Source: Flavobacterium laiguense
Lineage (GTDB): Bacteria; Bacteroidota; Bacteroidia; Flavobacteriales; Flavobacteriaceae
DNA length: 64,000 bases
Reading direction: 5' to 3'
Assembly (NCBI RefSeq): GCF_003097655.1
Contig: NZ_QCZH01000008.1
Span: 62,001-126,000, forward strand
Shown: piece after piece, positions 7,696 to 16,167 of the stretch
Layout: the number at the start of each line of letters is the position of its first letter
How positions within the stretch are numbered: the stretch's first letter is position 1
Program-made: the position numbers and the translations under genes
The notes under the pieces: model-generated
Databases searched by the model: none
What the model saw: the letters and a program-made list of their open reading frames with translations, nothing else
What the model was told of the DNA's origin: nothing

Positions 7696-8421
7696 ATGGC
7701 AGAATGGACAGAAAGAGCCGAACTATTATTTAAGAAAGAAGGATTACAGAATTTGCAAAATGCTCACGTAATGGTCGTAGGACTTGGTGGAGTGGGCTCC
7801 TTTGCGGCCGAATTTTTGGCTAGAGCAGGAGTGGGATCTCTAACGATTGTGGATGGCGATGTGGTGGATATAACCAATATCAACCGACAGTTGCCAGCCT
7901 TGCATTCTACAGTAGGGCAATCTAAAGTAACCGTTGTTGGAGATCGATTGATGGACATTAATCCAGAATTGAAATTGATACGTGTGCAAGAATTCCTTTC
8001 GCCAGAACGTGCTTTTGAAATTGTTACCGAAGAATTCGATTATGTTTTGGATTGTATTGATAGTGTAACGCCAAAACTAAATTTGATTATTGCCGCCAAA
8101 AGAAAGAGAGTAAAAATCATCAGTAGCATGGGAGCCGGTGGTAAAATGGAAGCTTCAAAAGTGAAAGTAACGGATATTACCAATACCGTAAATTGCTTTT
8201 TTGCAAAAACGATTCGCAGACGTTTAAAAGAAGTGAAAATTGATAAACTCAAAGTGGTGTTTTCTTCTGAAATTCAAGATGAAACCAGCTTGCGCATGAC
8301 TGATGGATCCAATTTTAAAAAATCATTTTACGGAACCAACAGTTATATGCCTGGATTATTTGGCTTGTATGCCGCAGAAACGGTGATTCGATATTTATTG
8401 AAAAAGACAGATAGATTATAG
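7696..8421 (+). CDS. tcdA: tRNA threonylcarbamoyladenosine dehydratase (ThiF/MoeB-type E1-like)
   Basis: ATP-dependent enzyme that cyclises t6A37 in tRNA to ct6A. The 241-residue protein opens with RAELLFKKEGLQNLQNAHV, then the nucleotide-binding loop GLGGVGSFAAEFLARAGVG, the VDGDVVDITNINRQ segment shared by all E1-like enzymes, and DYVLDCIDSVTPKL with the adenylate-site Asp. GMGAGG-like SSMGAGGKMEASKV and KTIRRRLKE are TcdA features and separate it from MoeB/ThiF. No CxxC zinc pairs are present, also as in TcdA. Cytoplasmic, possibly membrane-attached in some species. Confidence 0.93.
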   Translation: MAEWTERAELLFKKEGLQNLQNAHVMVVGLGGVGSFAAEFLARAGVGSLTIVDGDVVDITNINRQLPALHSTVGQSKVTVVGDRLMDINPELKLIRVQEFLSPERAFEIVTEEFDYVLDCIDSVTPKLNLIIAAKRKRVKIISSMGAGGKMEASKVKVTDITNTVNCFFAKTIRRRLKEVKIDKLKVVFSSEIQDETSLRMTDGSNFKKSFYGTNSYMPGLFGLYAAETVIRYLLKKTDRL

Positions 8422-8521
8422 ACGAATCGATAACAGACTTTTTATAAAGAAATAGAAACCAAGTGTCTCTCCCAATAGCTATCGGGACATAGAAACTCAG
8501 CACCTTAGAAACTCAAAAAAA

Positions 8522-9175
8522 ATGATACAAACCGTAATTTTCGACATGGATGGTGTAATTGTCGATACAGAACCCGTACACCGTTATGCTTATTTTCAAC
8601 ACTTCGAGGAATTAAATATAGCAGTTCCAGAGGAAATGTATACTTCTTTTACGGGATTCTCTACTAGAAATGTTTTTCAGAAATTAAAAGATCATTTCCT
8701 GTTGGAACGTGAAGTTGAAGATTTAATTCAAAGAAAAAGATCCATCTTTAATGATGCTTTTGATACAAAAGAAGATTTAGAGTTATTGGAAGGTGTAGAG
8801 AATTTAATTAAAGATTTTCATCAAAACGGGATGCAATTGATTGTGGCTTCATCGGCTTCAAAAGTGACTATAGAAAGGGTTTTTACTCGTTTTGGGTTAC
8901 ACCAATATTTTTCACATATTGTAAGTGGAGAAGATTTTCCGAAATCAAAACCACATCCGGCTATTTTTGAACATGCTGTTTCTTTGTCTATTGCGTCTAA
9001 AGAAAATTGCATTGTAATTGAGGATAGTACAAATGGAGTCATAGCAGCCAAAGCAGCGGGAATTCTTTGCGTAGGATACCATAGCATTCATTCAAAAGAC
9101 CAGGATTTGACTTTAGCAGATGTAGTGGTGAGTCATTTTGATGAATTAAATTTTGAGAAAGTATCACAATACTAA
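8522..9175 (+). CDS. HAD family phosphatase (beta-phosphoglucomutase-like subfamily)
   Basis: A 217-residue haloacid-dehalogenase hydrolase, subfamily IA. Motif I is FDMDGVIVDTEP, with nucleophile Asp8 and acid/base Asp10. A helical cap occupies about 15-85. Motif II is VASSAS, motif III the Lys in FPKSKPHP, and motif IV VIEDSTNGVIAAKAAG. The ED(S/T)xNG pattern is typical of sugar-phosphate phosphatases and beta-phosphoglucomutase relatives; the exact substrate cannot be told. The short spacer before it carries an inverted-repeat remnant (AATAGCTATCGGGA), so it probably has its own promoter. Confidence 0.9.
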   Translation: MIQTVIFDMDGVIVDTEPVHRYAYFQHFEELNIAVPEEMYTSFTGFSTRNVFQKLKDHFLLEREVEDLIQRKRSIFNDAFDTKEDLELLEGVENLIKDFHQNGMQLIVASSASKVTIERVFTRFGLHQYFSHIVSGEDFPKSKPHPAIFEHAVSLSIASKENCIVIEDSTNGVIAAKAAGILCVGYHSIHSKDQDLTLADVVVSHFDELNFEKVSQY

Positions 9176-9249
9176 TTTGGAATTAAGAAAAAATTAACAC
9201 ACAAAGCTTTCTTAATTTGTAAATTTGAACAAACACATAAAACAATAAC

Positions 9250-10095
9250 ATGAAAAAAATCATTATCGCTGTAGCTTTTATTATGGCACCATTTATGACT
9301 GAGGCACAATTAAAAACACCTCAAGCTAGTCCAAAAGCAACCGTTTTTCAAACGGTGGGTTTGACTGATGTTGAGATTGTTTATTCTAGACCAGCTGCTA
9401 GAGGTAGAGCCGTTTTTGGAAATCTAGTTCCTTTTGGAAAAGTTTGGAGAACAGGAGCCAATGAAAATACAACTATTTCTTTTAGCGAAGATGTTACTAT
9501 TGACGGTAAGACATTGCCAAAAGGAAAATATGCATTATATACTATTCCTAAAATTGAAAGTTGGGAAGTGATTTTTTACTCCACTACAAATAATTGGGGA
9601 ACTCCCGAGACGTGGAATGAAGCCAATGTAGTATTAAGAACTAACGTGAAAGAAGAAGCTTTGACAAAAGCAGTTGAGTCTTTTACTATTAGTGTCAGCA
9701 ATTTGGATGCAAATTTTGCTTATTTGGATATGGCTTGGGAAAACTCCTCTGTTTCAATGAAATTTGAAGTTCCAACCCAAAAAACAACATTGGCAAACAT
9801 TGAAAAAGCTTTGGCAGGACCAACAGCATCAGACTACTTTTCGGCGGCACAATATATTTATCAATCGAATGGGGATAATGTAAAAGCACTTACTTATGTG
9901 GATAAAGCATTAGAAATGAGCACTGAAAAACCGTATTGGTATAACCGATTAAAGTCATTGATTCAAGCCAAATTGGGAGATAAAAAAGCAGCAATTGAAA
10001 CCGCTAAACTATCTCTTGCAGCAGCAGAAATTGCTAAAAATCAAGATTATGTAAAAATGAATAAAGAAAGCATTGCTGAGTGGAGTAAAAAATAA
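9250..10095 (+). CDS. DUF2911 domain-containing secreted protein
   Basis: A 281-residue protein with a signal peptide (IIIAVAFIMAPFMTEAQ). Residues about 20-165 are DUF2911, recognised by QASPKATVFQTVGLTDVEIVYSRPAARGRAVFGNLVPFG and VWRTGANENTTI, then GKYALYTIPK and YSTTNNWGTP. The C-terminal third (about 185-281) is helical with TPR-like repeats (ASDYFSAAQYIYQSNGDNVKALTYVDKALE and a second unit). DUF2911 proteins are abundant in Bacteroidota and of unknown function. Likely periplasmic. Two hairpins follow, the second a terminator. Confidence 0.92.
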   Translation: MKKIIIAVAFIMAPFMTEAQLKTPQASPKATVFQTVGLTDVEIVYSRPAARGRAVFGNLVPFGKVWRTGANENTTISFSEDVTIDGKTLPKGKYALYTIPKIESWEVIFYSTTNNWGTPETWNEANVVLRTNVKEEALTKAVESFTISVSNLDANFAYLDMAWENSSVSMKFEVPTQKTTLANIEKALAGPTASDYFSAAQYIYQSNGDNVKALTYVDKALEMSTEKPYWYNRLKSLIQAKLGDKKAAIETAKLSLAAAEIAKNQDYVKMNKESIAEWSKK

Positions 10096-10116
10096 TTTTT
10101 TTTGCATATACACCGC

Positions 10117-10144
10117 GTAGAGATGCACTGCGGTGCATCTCTAC
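10117..10144. repeat. 12-bp hairpin of the GTAGAGATGCAC type
   Basis: A perfect inverted repeat, GTAGAGATGCAC (10117-10128) with GTGCATCTCTAC (10133-10144), loop TGCG. From memory, closely similar hairpins recur between genes in many Bacteroidota genomes. It lies 21 bases after the DUF2911 stop and precedes the true terminator. Confidence 0.75.
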
Positions 10145-10159
10145 ATATAATATCAAGAA

Positions 10160-10192
10160 TCTCGTTTCATATATTTGAAACGGGATTTTTTT
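10160..10192 (+). terminator. Terminator of the DUF2911 gene
   Basis: The stem TCTCGTTTCA (10160-10169) pairs with TGAAACGGGA (10175-10184), with one G-T pair, followed by a run of eight T. Confidence 0.85.
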
Positions 10193-10351
10193 TATTAATT
10201 GTAAATATGATTGACTATTAATAAAAAACAAGATTAAAAGTTTAAGTATACTTCGTTGTTTTTAATTGTAAATAAATGTGTTTATTTTGCAATTAATTCT
10301 GTTTTTATGTCAACTATCGCTATAATTTGCAAATTAATTTATTTTTTTTAG

Positions 10352-10380
10352 TTTGTGAGGTTTATTTATGTATATCTTTG
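10352..10380 (+). promoter_or_regulatory. Bacteroidota-type promoter
   Basis: TTTG (10352-10355), 17 bases, then TATCTTTG (10373-10380), about 90 bases upstream of the ATG of the membrane-anchored unknown gene. The spacing lies within the range reported for Flavobacterium. The 278 bases between the previous terminator and this gene hold nothing else. Confidence 0.6.
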
Positions 10381-10469
10381 GTGTTGGATTTAGTAGTGAT
10401 ATTCAAATTTTTGAAATAAATTTTGTTGATCCAAAGTATCAATTATAAGGATAATGAATACATCGCATT

Positions 10470-11201
10470 ATGAAGGTAAAAATAAAATTATGCATTTTGG
10501 GACATTTGCCTCATTTGTCTGAAATCTTAAAAATTGAAGAATGGAATTCATCCATTTTTGAAATCACGGGGATCAATAGCCTTAATTTTGCTGGTTGCTC
10601 TGATGGCCCAAATTGGGAATTTCTGGATAATAATATTGAGAAAGAACTTCCCCCCAATGCCGATGCCGATATTCTAATTGTGGTAACAAATGTTCCGTTG
10701 CAGGATGATTATTTTGTGAGACGCTTTTCGGACAATAGAATTTGTATTACTTATAGCGGCATGTCTGATATTTTGATTTTTAATGATATTCCGTTAAATA
10801 ATCTACTGTTAAGATTATTATATTCGGCAACCTTGGTTTACAAAAGTCAAGGCAATCGGATACCATTGCTTAGTGAAATTAAATTTACTCATGATGATCC
10901 CAGAGGTTGCATATTTGACATGAATGGTGCCGATAAAAAAGACATTGTTTACTCTACTAATAAGCCAGAAATTTGCAATTCCTGTGTGGATTCATTGATC
11001 AATAACCATGTTACTAATAACACCGTTGATGAAGCGTTGATTGTTGAAACACAAAAAGAATTAAAAAGAATTAATAAAGGTCTCTATTTTAAAATTACGG
11101 ATAGAATAAAAAAACATCCCATTATTACCATTATTATTTCATCTTTGGTGGCTTTATCAATTGATTTAATTTCACATGTAATTTATGAGCATTTTAAATA
11201 A
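10470..11201 (+). CDS. Unknown protein with a C-terminal membrane anchor and Cys motif
   Basis: I do not recognise this 243-residue protein with certainty. The N-terminal half looks like an alpha/beta domain (DADILIVVTNVPLQDDYF, NRICITYSGMSDIL). A conserved-looking core follows: THDDPRGCIFDMNGADKKDIVYS, then PEICNSC; His141, Cys147, Cys169 and Cys172 could form a zinc site. The pattern faintly recalls the Cys-rich end of archaemetzincin-type proteins, but no HExxH is present. A single membrane helix at about 217-235 is followed by a short tail, so the bulk probably faces the cytoplasm. It has its own promoter and converges on the SSS symporter with structured repeat copy B between them. Accessory or defence-like role is only a guess. 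Confidence 0.75.
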   Translation: MKVKIKLCILGHLPHLSEILKIEEWNSSIFEITGINSLNFAGCSDGPNWEFLDNNIEKELPPNADADILIVVTNVPLQDDYFVRRFSDNRICITYSGMSDILIFNDIPLNNLLLRLLYSATLVYKSQGNRIPLLSEIKFTHDDPRGCIFDMNGADKKDIVYSTNKPEICNSCVDSLINNHVTNNTVDEALIVETQKELKRINKGLYFKITDRIKKHPIITIIISSLVALSIDLISHVIYEHFK

Positions 11202-11266
11202 TTTGAGTACTGTTTACAATCCCGTTTCATTGATTTGGAACGAAAATTTTTTATGTAAACGATTGC

Positions 11267-11393
11267 GCGTAAGGGATGGGAGCTAGTTACCGAAGTAACG
11301 CGTCCCGATAATTATCGGGAACCCCGACCGCATTATAGAGAGAGGCCGAATAAGCAGTTTCTTAGTAGGCCTCTTTTTATAATGGGGTTACGC
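11267..11393 (+). repeat. Dispersed structured element, copy B
   Basis: Second of three copies. Outer helix GCGTAA (11267-11272)/TTACGC (11388-11393); hairpin GTTAC-CGAA-GTAAC (11286-11299); palindrome TCCCGATAATTATCGGGA (11303-11320); long stem 11331-11347 with 11368-11384, 17 bp including two G-T pairs; conserved GAATAAGCAGTT in the loop. It sits between two convergent genes. Confidence 0.8.
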
Positions 11394-11403
11394 CCGAATG
11401 ATT

Positions 11404-13146
11404 TTAAACAATAATTTCTTTAGGTGCAGAATTGTCATTTTTATTTTTAAAAATCGTCTTTTGCAATAAGTAGGATAAAACTATAGTTAGTAATGCCCCA
11501 ATGAAATTTAACCATAAATAGCCTAGTTTTTCTTCGCCGCTAGGATAGATGAAAATGGCAAAATAATAAATTAAAATAATGGTTATTTGGCTGATAACAG
11601 CACTATAAAAAATGGCTTTTCCCTGTACTTTTTTGAAGTAAAAACCAACCAAAAATATACCTAAAACGGTTCCGTAAAATATAGATCCTATGATATTAAC
11701 CAATTGGATTAAATTCTCAAAAAGAGTGGCAATACAGGCAAATGCTATAGCGATAATTCCCCACATTAGGGTGAAAAATTTAGTGACATTCAGGTAATGT
11801 CTGGCTGTTTTCCCTTCCTTTACGTTACGTTTGTAAATATCAATTGCGGTTGTGGAAGCCAATGCGTTGAGTCCGGAAGCGGTAGAAGACATTGCTGCGG
11901 AAATAATTACAGCCAGCAATAAACCAATGAGACCTTTGGGTAAATAATGAAGGATGAAATAGAAAAACACATAATCTTTATCATTGGTTTCACTGTTTTT
12001 ATCCACTTTTGAGATTATTTCTCGACCTTGTGCTCTTAAGTCTTTTTCTTTGAGTGCCAAATCGACTAGCTCTTTTCGAAGTGTGGGATTGTCGTAATCT
12101 TGATTGAGTTGGTCTATATACAACAGATTGATTACTTTTTCATCTTCGGATAATTTGTCTAAATCCTTTTGTAAATTCTGGTAGTCATTCTTGTAGATGG
12201 AGTTCTCTACCAATTGTTTATTGTTTGGATTAAAGTTTAAAGGCGTCTCATTGAATTGGAAAAACACAAAAACCATAACTCCAGTAAGTAATATACCGAA
12301 TTGCATGGGTACCTTTAAAAGTCCATTCATAATCAATCCCATTTGGCTTTCGCGAACTGATTTTCCGGATAAATAGCGGCCTACCTGAGACTGATCGGTA
12401 CCAAAATAAGCTAAGGCAAGAAAAAAACCACCCGTGATTCCGCTCCAAAAAGTATATTTTTCATTTAAATCAAAAGAGAAATTAACGATATTCATTTTGT
12501 CATTAGCTCCAGCAATATGCATGGCATTGTCAAAGGTCATTTCGTTTGGTAAATAGTGCAGTATTAGGAAAAAGGTAATTACCATTCCCGTGAGGATCAC
12601 AAACATTTGCTGTTTTTGGGTGACATTTACCGCTTTGGTACCCCCTGAAAAGGTATAAATAATTACCAAAACACCGATGATAATATTCATATAAGTAATA
12701 TTCCAACCTAACAATGCCGATAAAATGATAGAAGGAGCATAAATGGTAATTCCAGTTCCCAAACCTCTTTGAACCAAAAATAAAATGGCCGCCAGGGAAC
12801 GGGTCTCAAGATCAAATCTTTTTTCTAAATATTCATAAGCAGTAAAGACTTTGTATTTATGATATATTGGTATAAAAGTGACGCAAATTACGACCATGGC
12901 AATAGGTAAACCAAAATAGAATTGTACAAAACCCATTCCGTCATGAAAGGCCTGTCCCGGTGTGGAAAGAAAGGTTATCGCACTTGCTTGTGTGGCCATA
13001 ACGGAGAGCCCAACGGTAAACCAAGGAGTTTCATTATTGCCCAAGACATAATCCTCAACGTTTTTGCTGCCTCGAGTTTTCCAAGCACCATATATTACTA
13101 TAAATAATAGTGTTACTATTAGAATAATCCAATCAAATAATTGCAT
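11404..13146 (-). CDS. Sodium:solute symporter family protein
   Basis: A 580-residue SSS-family (LeuT-fold) transporter that moves a solute inward with Na+. About 13-14 membrane helices are visible. The N-terminal part has the family pattern: YVLGNNETPWFTVGLSVMATQASAITFLSTPGQAF, then FRGLG-like VQRGLGTGITIYAPSIILSALLGWN. A hydrophilic insertion of about 85 residues (roughly 305-390) between membrane segments is charged and coiled-coil-like. The C-terminus continues with SSTASGLNALASTTAIDIYKR, typical of the sodium site region. The substrate is unknown. The gene follows a 35-residue membrane peptide gene by 3 bases and is the last member of the PIG-L operon. Confidence 0.93.
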   Translation of the reverse strand: MQLFDWIILIVTLLFIVIYGAWKTRGSKNVEDYVLGNNETPWFTVGLSVMATQASAITFLSTPGQAFHDGMGFVQFYFGLPIAMVVICVTFIPIYHKYKVFTAYEYLEKRFDLETRSLAAILFLVQRGLGTGITIYAPSIILSALLGWNITYMNIIIGVLVIIYTFSGGTKAVNVTQKQQMFVILTGMVITFFLILHYLPNEMTFDNAMHIAGANDKMNIVNFSFDLNEKYTFWSGITGGFFLALAYFGTDQSQVGRYLSGKSVRESQMGLIMNGLLKVPMQFGILLTGVMVFVFFQFNETPLNFNPNNKQLVENSIYKNDYQNLQKDLDKLSEDEKVINLLYIDQLNQDYDNPTLRKELVDLALKEKDLRAQGREIISKVDKNSETNDKDYVFFYFILHYLPKGLIGLLLAVIISAAMSSTASGLNALASTTAIDIYKRNVKEGKTARHYLNVTKFFTLMWGIIAIAFACIATLFENLIQLVNIIGSIFYGTVLGIFLVGFYFKKVQGKAIFYSAVISQITIILIYYFAIFIYPSGEEKLGYLWLNFIGALLTIVLSYLLQKTIFKNKNDNSAPKEIIV

Positions 13147-13149
13147 AGG

Positions 13150-13257
13150 TTAAGAGTATAATTGCATAATTAAATAAAAAATAATAATAAAAACGGCATT
13201 GGCTACAAGAACAAGGGTGTAGTTTTTTGACCAAATTTTAGTTTTTTTTGAATCCAT
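13150..13257 (-). CDS. 35-residue membrane peptide linked to the symporter
   Basis: A short frame from ATG 13257-13255 to TAA 13152-13150. It encodes a basic N-terminus (MDSKKTKIWSKNY) followed by one hydrophobic helix of about 19 residues (LVLVANAVFIIIFYLIMQL) and ends in YS. It lies 9 bases after the PIG-L stop and its own stop is 3 bases before the symporter ATG, which is the spacing expected of a translationally coupled gene. It is probably a small inner-membrane subunit or stabiliser of the symporter. I recognise no named family. Confidence 0.75.
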   Translation of the reverse strand: MDSKKTKIWSKNYTLVLVANAVFIIIFYLIMQLYS

Positions 13258-13266
13258 CTTTTCGTT

Positions 13267-15798
13267 TTATTGTTTTATTTTTTGATTCGGAATGGTTACT
13301 GCACTTTTAATCGAAATCATATTCGATAACAATTTATAGGCTCCGGGAACGCCTTCGGGTAATTCCCTAAAAAAACTTAGTCCAGTATAAATGTAATTTC
13401 CTTTTCCGTAAGGAGCAATTAATAGCGCACCCTCTTTGGCACTTTCGCCTTTATCACTTGAGGATAGGATAGGCGTAAAGGCCTTGTCAAACTCCTTTGG
13501 ATAATACAATCCCTGTTCTTGTTTCCAACCTTTAAAATCATTTTGGGTAATTGTATTGGGGTAATTCAATGCTGGGTGATTGGGTGCCAGAAATTGAACT
13601 TCGGCATTTTCTTCGGTTACTCTGTCGCTTGAAATTTTAAGAGGATAGGGCGCAATATTTGAGGTAACCAAATCATCGGTAGTGTTGTATTGTACAATCA
13701 TTGTTTTACCGCTTTTTATAAAATCAAACAAAATATCCTGTTTGTTTGCCAATGTTTGTACAGTATTATAGGCTCTTACTCCTGTCATTACAACATCAAA
13801 TGATTCCATTTTCTCGGGAGTTATTTCTTCGGGTTTTAGGAGCGTTACCTTGTATCCCATTTGAGTCAAACTCTTAGGAACTTCATCTCCAGCTCCCATG
13901 ATATAGGCTATTTTTTCTCCATTGGTTTTCAAATCCAATCGAATGCATTTTACATCAGCCGTTTTTAAAACTTGTTGTTTGGTAATATGATCGTAATTGA
14001 TTGTAATTTGTTCTTTGTCGTATGGAACACCATCAATAGTTGCGATACTTTTACCTACCACTTCGCTCGATTGATTAGGTGGAGTAACTTCAAAGTAAAC
14101 GGTTTGTTCCATTCCTTTTTTGTCCAATTGAAAAGAGATTGATTTTGGAGATACGTTCCAATCTTGAGGTAAATCTAGTTTTAAATTTCCTTTAATGTCA
14201 TTTTTGCCTGATTTTATGTTAACACCTACGTATTTGCTTTTGCTTCCTGTAAATAGTATCACTTTGTCTTGAATGGTTGTGGTTACAGCTGGAACAATAT
14301 CAAGGAAATTATACATTTCTCCTTTTACGTCGTCAGTGTACTTGTAAACAACGGTTCTTTCAAATGGGATTTCTATACCATTGATTTTTACGTTGAAAAT
14401 TACTTTTACTTCGCGAATTATATCTGGAACTCCTATGCTTTTTTGTTCCTCGACTGTGTACATGCCAACGGTTCCTTTTTCTTTTAGCCAATAGGGTTGC
14501 GTATAATTTAACGTTACCGGTAATTGTAAATCTAATTTGGGGTTATGTAAAATATTGTTCTCTAAATCGGTGTTCAAAAGGGTGTTTTTTTGTTCCGGTA
14601 ATGTTGTAACGCTTACCAATTGCATGGCTATTGGACTTCTGTTAATGGCTTCGAGTTTTAGTTTTACAAGACTTCCTGGAGTAACTTCTTGAGTATCGGC
14701 TACCGCTTCAAGATACAAACCTGCACAAGTGGCAATGATGTTTTTTATTTCTTCGGATTTTACAGTTTTCCAATGTTCTTCTTCCAAAGCTTGAATCATG
14801 GTATAGGCTTTCGCCAAAGTAGGAATGCTGGCCGATGGGTTTTTAAAATCGTATTGATTGGCAATTTGAGCCAGTAATTCGCCAATGGTTTTTCCTCCTT
14901 TTACGCGATTCCAACTCGTATCGATACCTTCAAATAAAGATGATTTGTCTTTTAAGGGTTCTCCTTTTAAAAATTCTAAATATTCTGTTTCTTCTCCTCG
15001 GGTTCCGGTGTTGCCAAAGCCTTGTGATTGGTGTCTGCTGCGACTTAAAGCTGCGATTTCTTGATTGGATTTACCTATTGTAGGATAATAAACGCCAGTT
15101 TGAATTGCAATTAGATTCGTTTTATTGGAAGCCTCAAATTTTTCCTTACTTCCATAAAACCACCAAGAGGTATTAAAAAAAAGTCTTTTGGGTTGCCAAA
15201 GGGGTACTAGTTTTAATTGTTCTGGATATGAAGTTGGATTATTGGCCAAATCAAAACCTTCAACACTAAGCATGGCTGATGAAGTGTGGTGGCCGTGAGT
15301 AGTTCCGGGAGTTCTGTGATCGAATCGGTTTATTATTACATCTGGTTGGAATTTTCTAATGGCCCAAACAAGATCTGACAGTACTTTATCTTTATCCCAA
15401 ATTTGTAATGTTTCGGTTGCTGTTTTTGAATAACCAAAATCATTTGCTCTAGAGAAAAATTGTTCTCCACCATCAATTTTCCTAGCTTCCAGTAGCTCCT
15501 GAGTTCGGATTACTCCCAATAATTCTCTCAATTGAGCTCCAATTAAATTTTGCCCTCCATCGCCTCTGGTCAATGATAAATAGCCTGTTCTGGCATGTAC
15601 ATCATTAGACAAATACGAAATTAAGCGAGTGTTTTCATCATCGGGATGTGCAGCAATATAAAGTACAGTTCCCAAAAAATTTAGTTTCTGAATTTGATTG
15701 TATATTTCCGCAGCATTAGGTTTTTGCGGTTTTTGAGCATTTGCTATTTGAATAGCTATGATGAGAATAAAAAATGATTTAAAATAAACCTTTCGCAT
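13267..15798 (-). CDS. PIG-L family deacetylase (LmbE-like), secreted
   Basis: An 843-residue protein with a signal peptide (FFILIIAIQIANAQ). The catalytic domain is N-terminal: the zinc/acid motif AAHPDDE at 49-55, TRGDGGQN near 78-85, and the third ligand in HGHHTS near 165-170. PIG-L/LmbE enzymes remove N-acetyl groups from GlcNAc-type substrates. About 370-620 looks like Ig-like beta domains. The C-terminal part (about 625-830), beginning IAYIMGAGDEVPKSLTQMGY, resembles a class I amidotransferase-like (ThuA-type) fold. It probably acts in the periplasm on glycoconjugates, with the symporter downstream importing a product; that link is inference from the operon. Confidence 0.92.
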   Translation of the reverse strand: MRKVYFKSFFILIIAIQIANAQKPQKPNAAEIYNQIQKLNFLGTVLYIAAHPDDENTRLISYLSNDVHARTGYLSLTRGDGGQNLIGAQLRELLGVIRTQELLEARKIDGGEQFFSRANDFGYSKTATETLQIWDKDKVLSDLVWAIRKFQPDVIINRFDHRTPGTTHGHHTSSAMLSVEGFDLANNPTSYPEQLKLVPLWQPKRLFFNTSWWFYGSKEKFEASNKTNLIAIQTGVYYPTIGKSNQEIAALSRSRHQSQGFGNTGTRGEETEYLEFLKGEPLKDKSSLFEGIDTSWNRVKGGKTIGELLAQIANQYDFKNPSASIPTLAKAYTMIQALEEEHWKTVKSEEIKNIIATCAGLYLEAVADTQEVTPGSLVKLKLEAINRSPIAMQLVSVTTLPEQKNTLLNTDLENNILHNPKLDLQLPVTLNYTQPYWLKEKGTVGMYTVEEQKSIGVPDIIREVKVIFNVKINGIEIPFERTVVYKYTDDVKGEMYNFLDIVPAVTTTIQDKVILFTGSKSKYVGVNIKSGKNDIKGNLKLDLPQDWNVSPKSISFQLDKKGMEQTVYFEVTPPNQSSEVVGKSIATIDGVPYDKEQITINYDHITKQQVLKTADVKCIRLDLKTNGEKIAYIMGAGDEVPKSLTQMGYKVTLLKPEEITPEKMESFDVVMTGVRAYNTVQTLANKQDILFDFIKSGKTMIVQYNTTDDLVTSNIAPYPLKISSDRVTEENAEVQFLAPNHPALNYPNTITQNDFKGWKQEQGLYYPKEFDKAFTPILSSSDKGESAKEGALLIAPYGKGNYIYTGLSFFRELPEGVPGAYKLLSNMISIKSAVTIPNQKIKQ

Positions 15799-16167
15799 AT
15801 AAAATGAATTTGTATAAATTAAATTTTAGAATAGCATTGAATGTTGAGTAGCTTCAAAAATACTAATTAAAAAGTGGGAATATTTAGAGAGGTTTCCAAA
15901 AGTTATGTTAATGTTTTAATTGGATGAAAATATTGTGTAGTCAAATAGAAATTAAGGTAGAAGCATAATTTTTTTTTATGTTGAGAGCAATTAAAAAAAA
16001 TGTTTCTATGTGGTAAAAAAACATTTATACCCAACGGGTTTGAAAAAAACAAATCAATATGGGACAAAATCAAAATAGAATATTAAATTTGAGAGAATTG
16101 AAAATTGGGATAATTTAATTATGCGATTGAAATTATAAGAAGCCTCTTATCTAAAAAGAATCTAACT
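15799..16167. other. 369-base intergenic region between divergent genes
   Basis: No gene was seen. It must hold the promoters of the PIG-L operon and of the alpha/beta hydrolase. The stretch 16001-16040 is a copy of a dispersed repeat also present at 25171-25210 and 25331-25376 (listed separately). Confidence 0.7.
16001..16040 (+). repeat. Dispersed repeat (CTATGTGGT...ACCCAACGGGTT), copy 1
   Basis: This 40-base stretch matches the reverse complement of 25171-25210 at about 34 of 38 positions (shared blocks TTTCTATGTGGT, AAAAAACA and ACCCAACGGGTT). It is a single arm here, whereas 25171-25376 carries two arms in inverted orientation. Confidence 0.75.
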
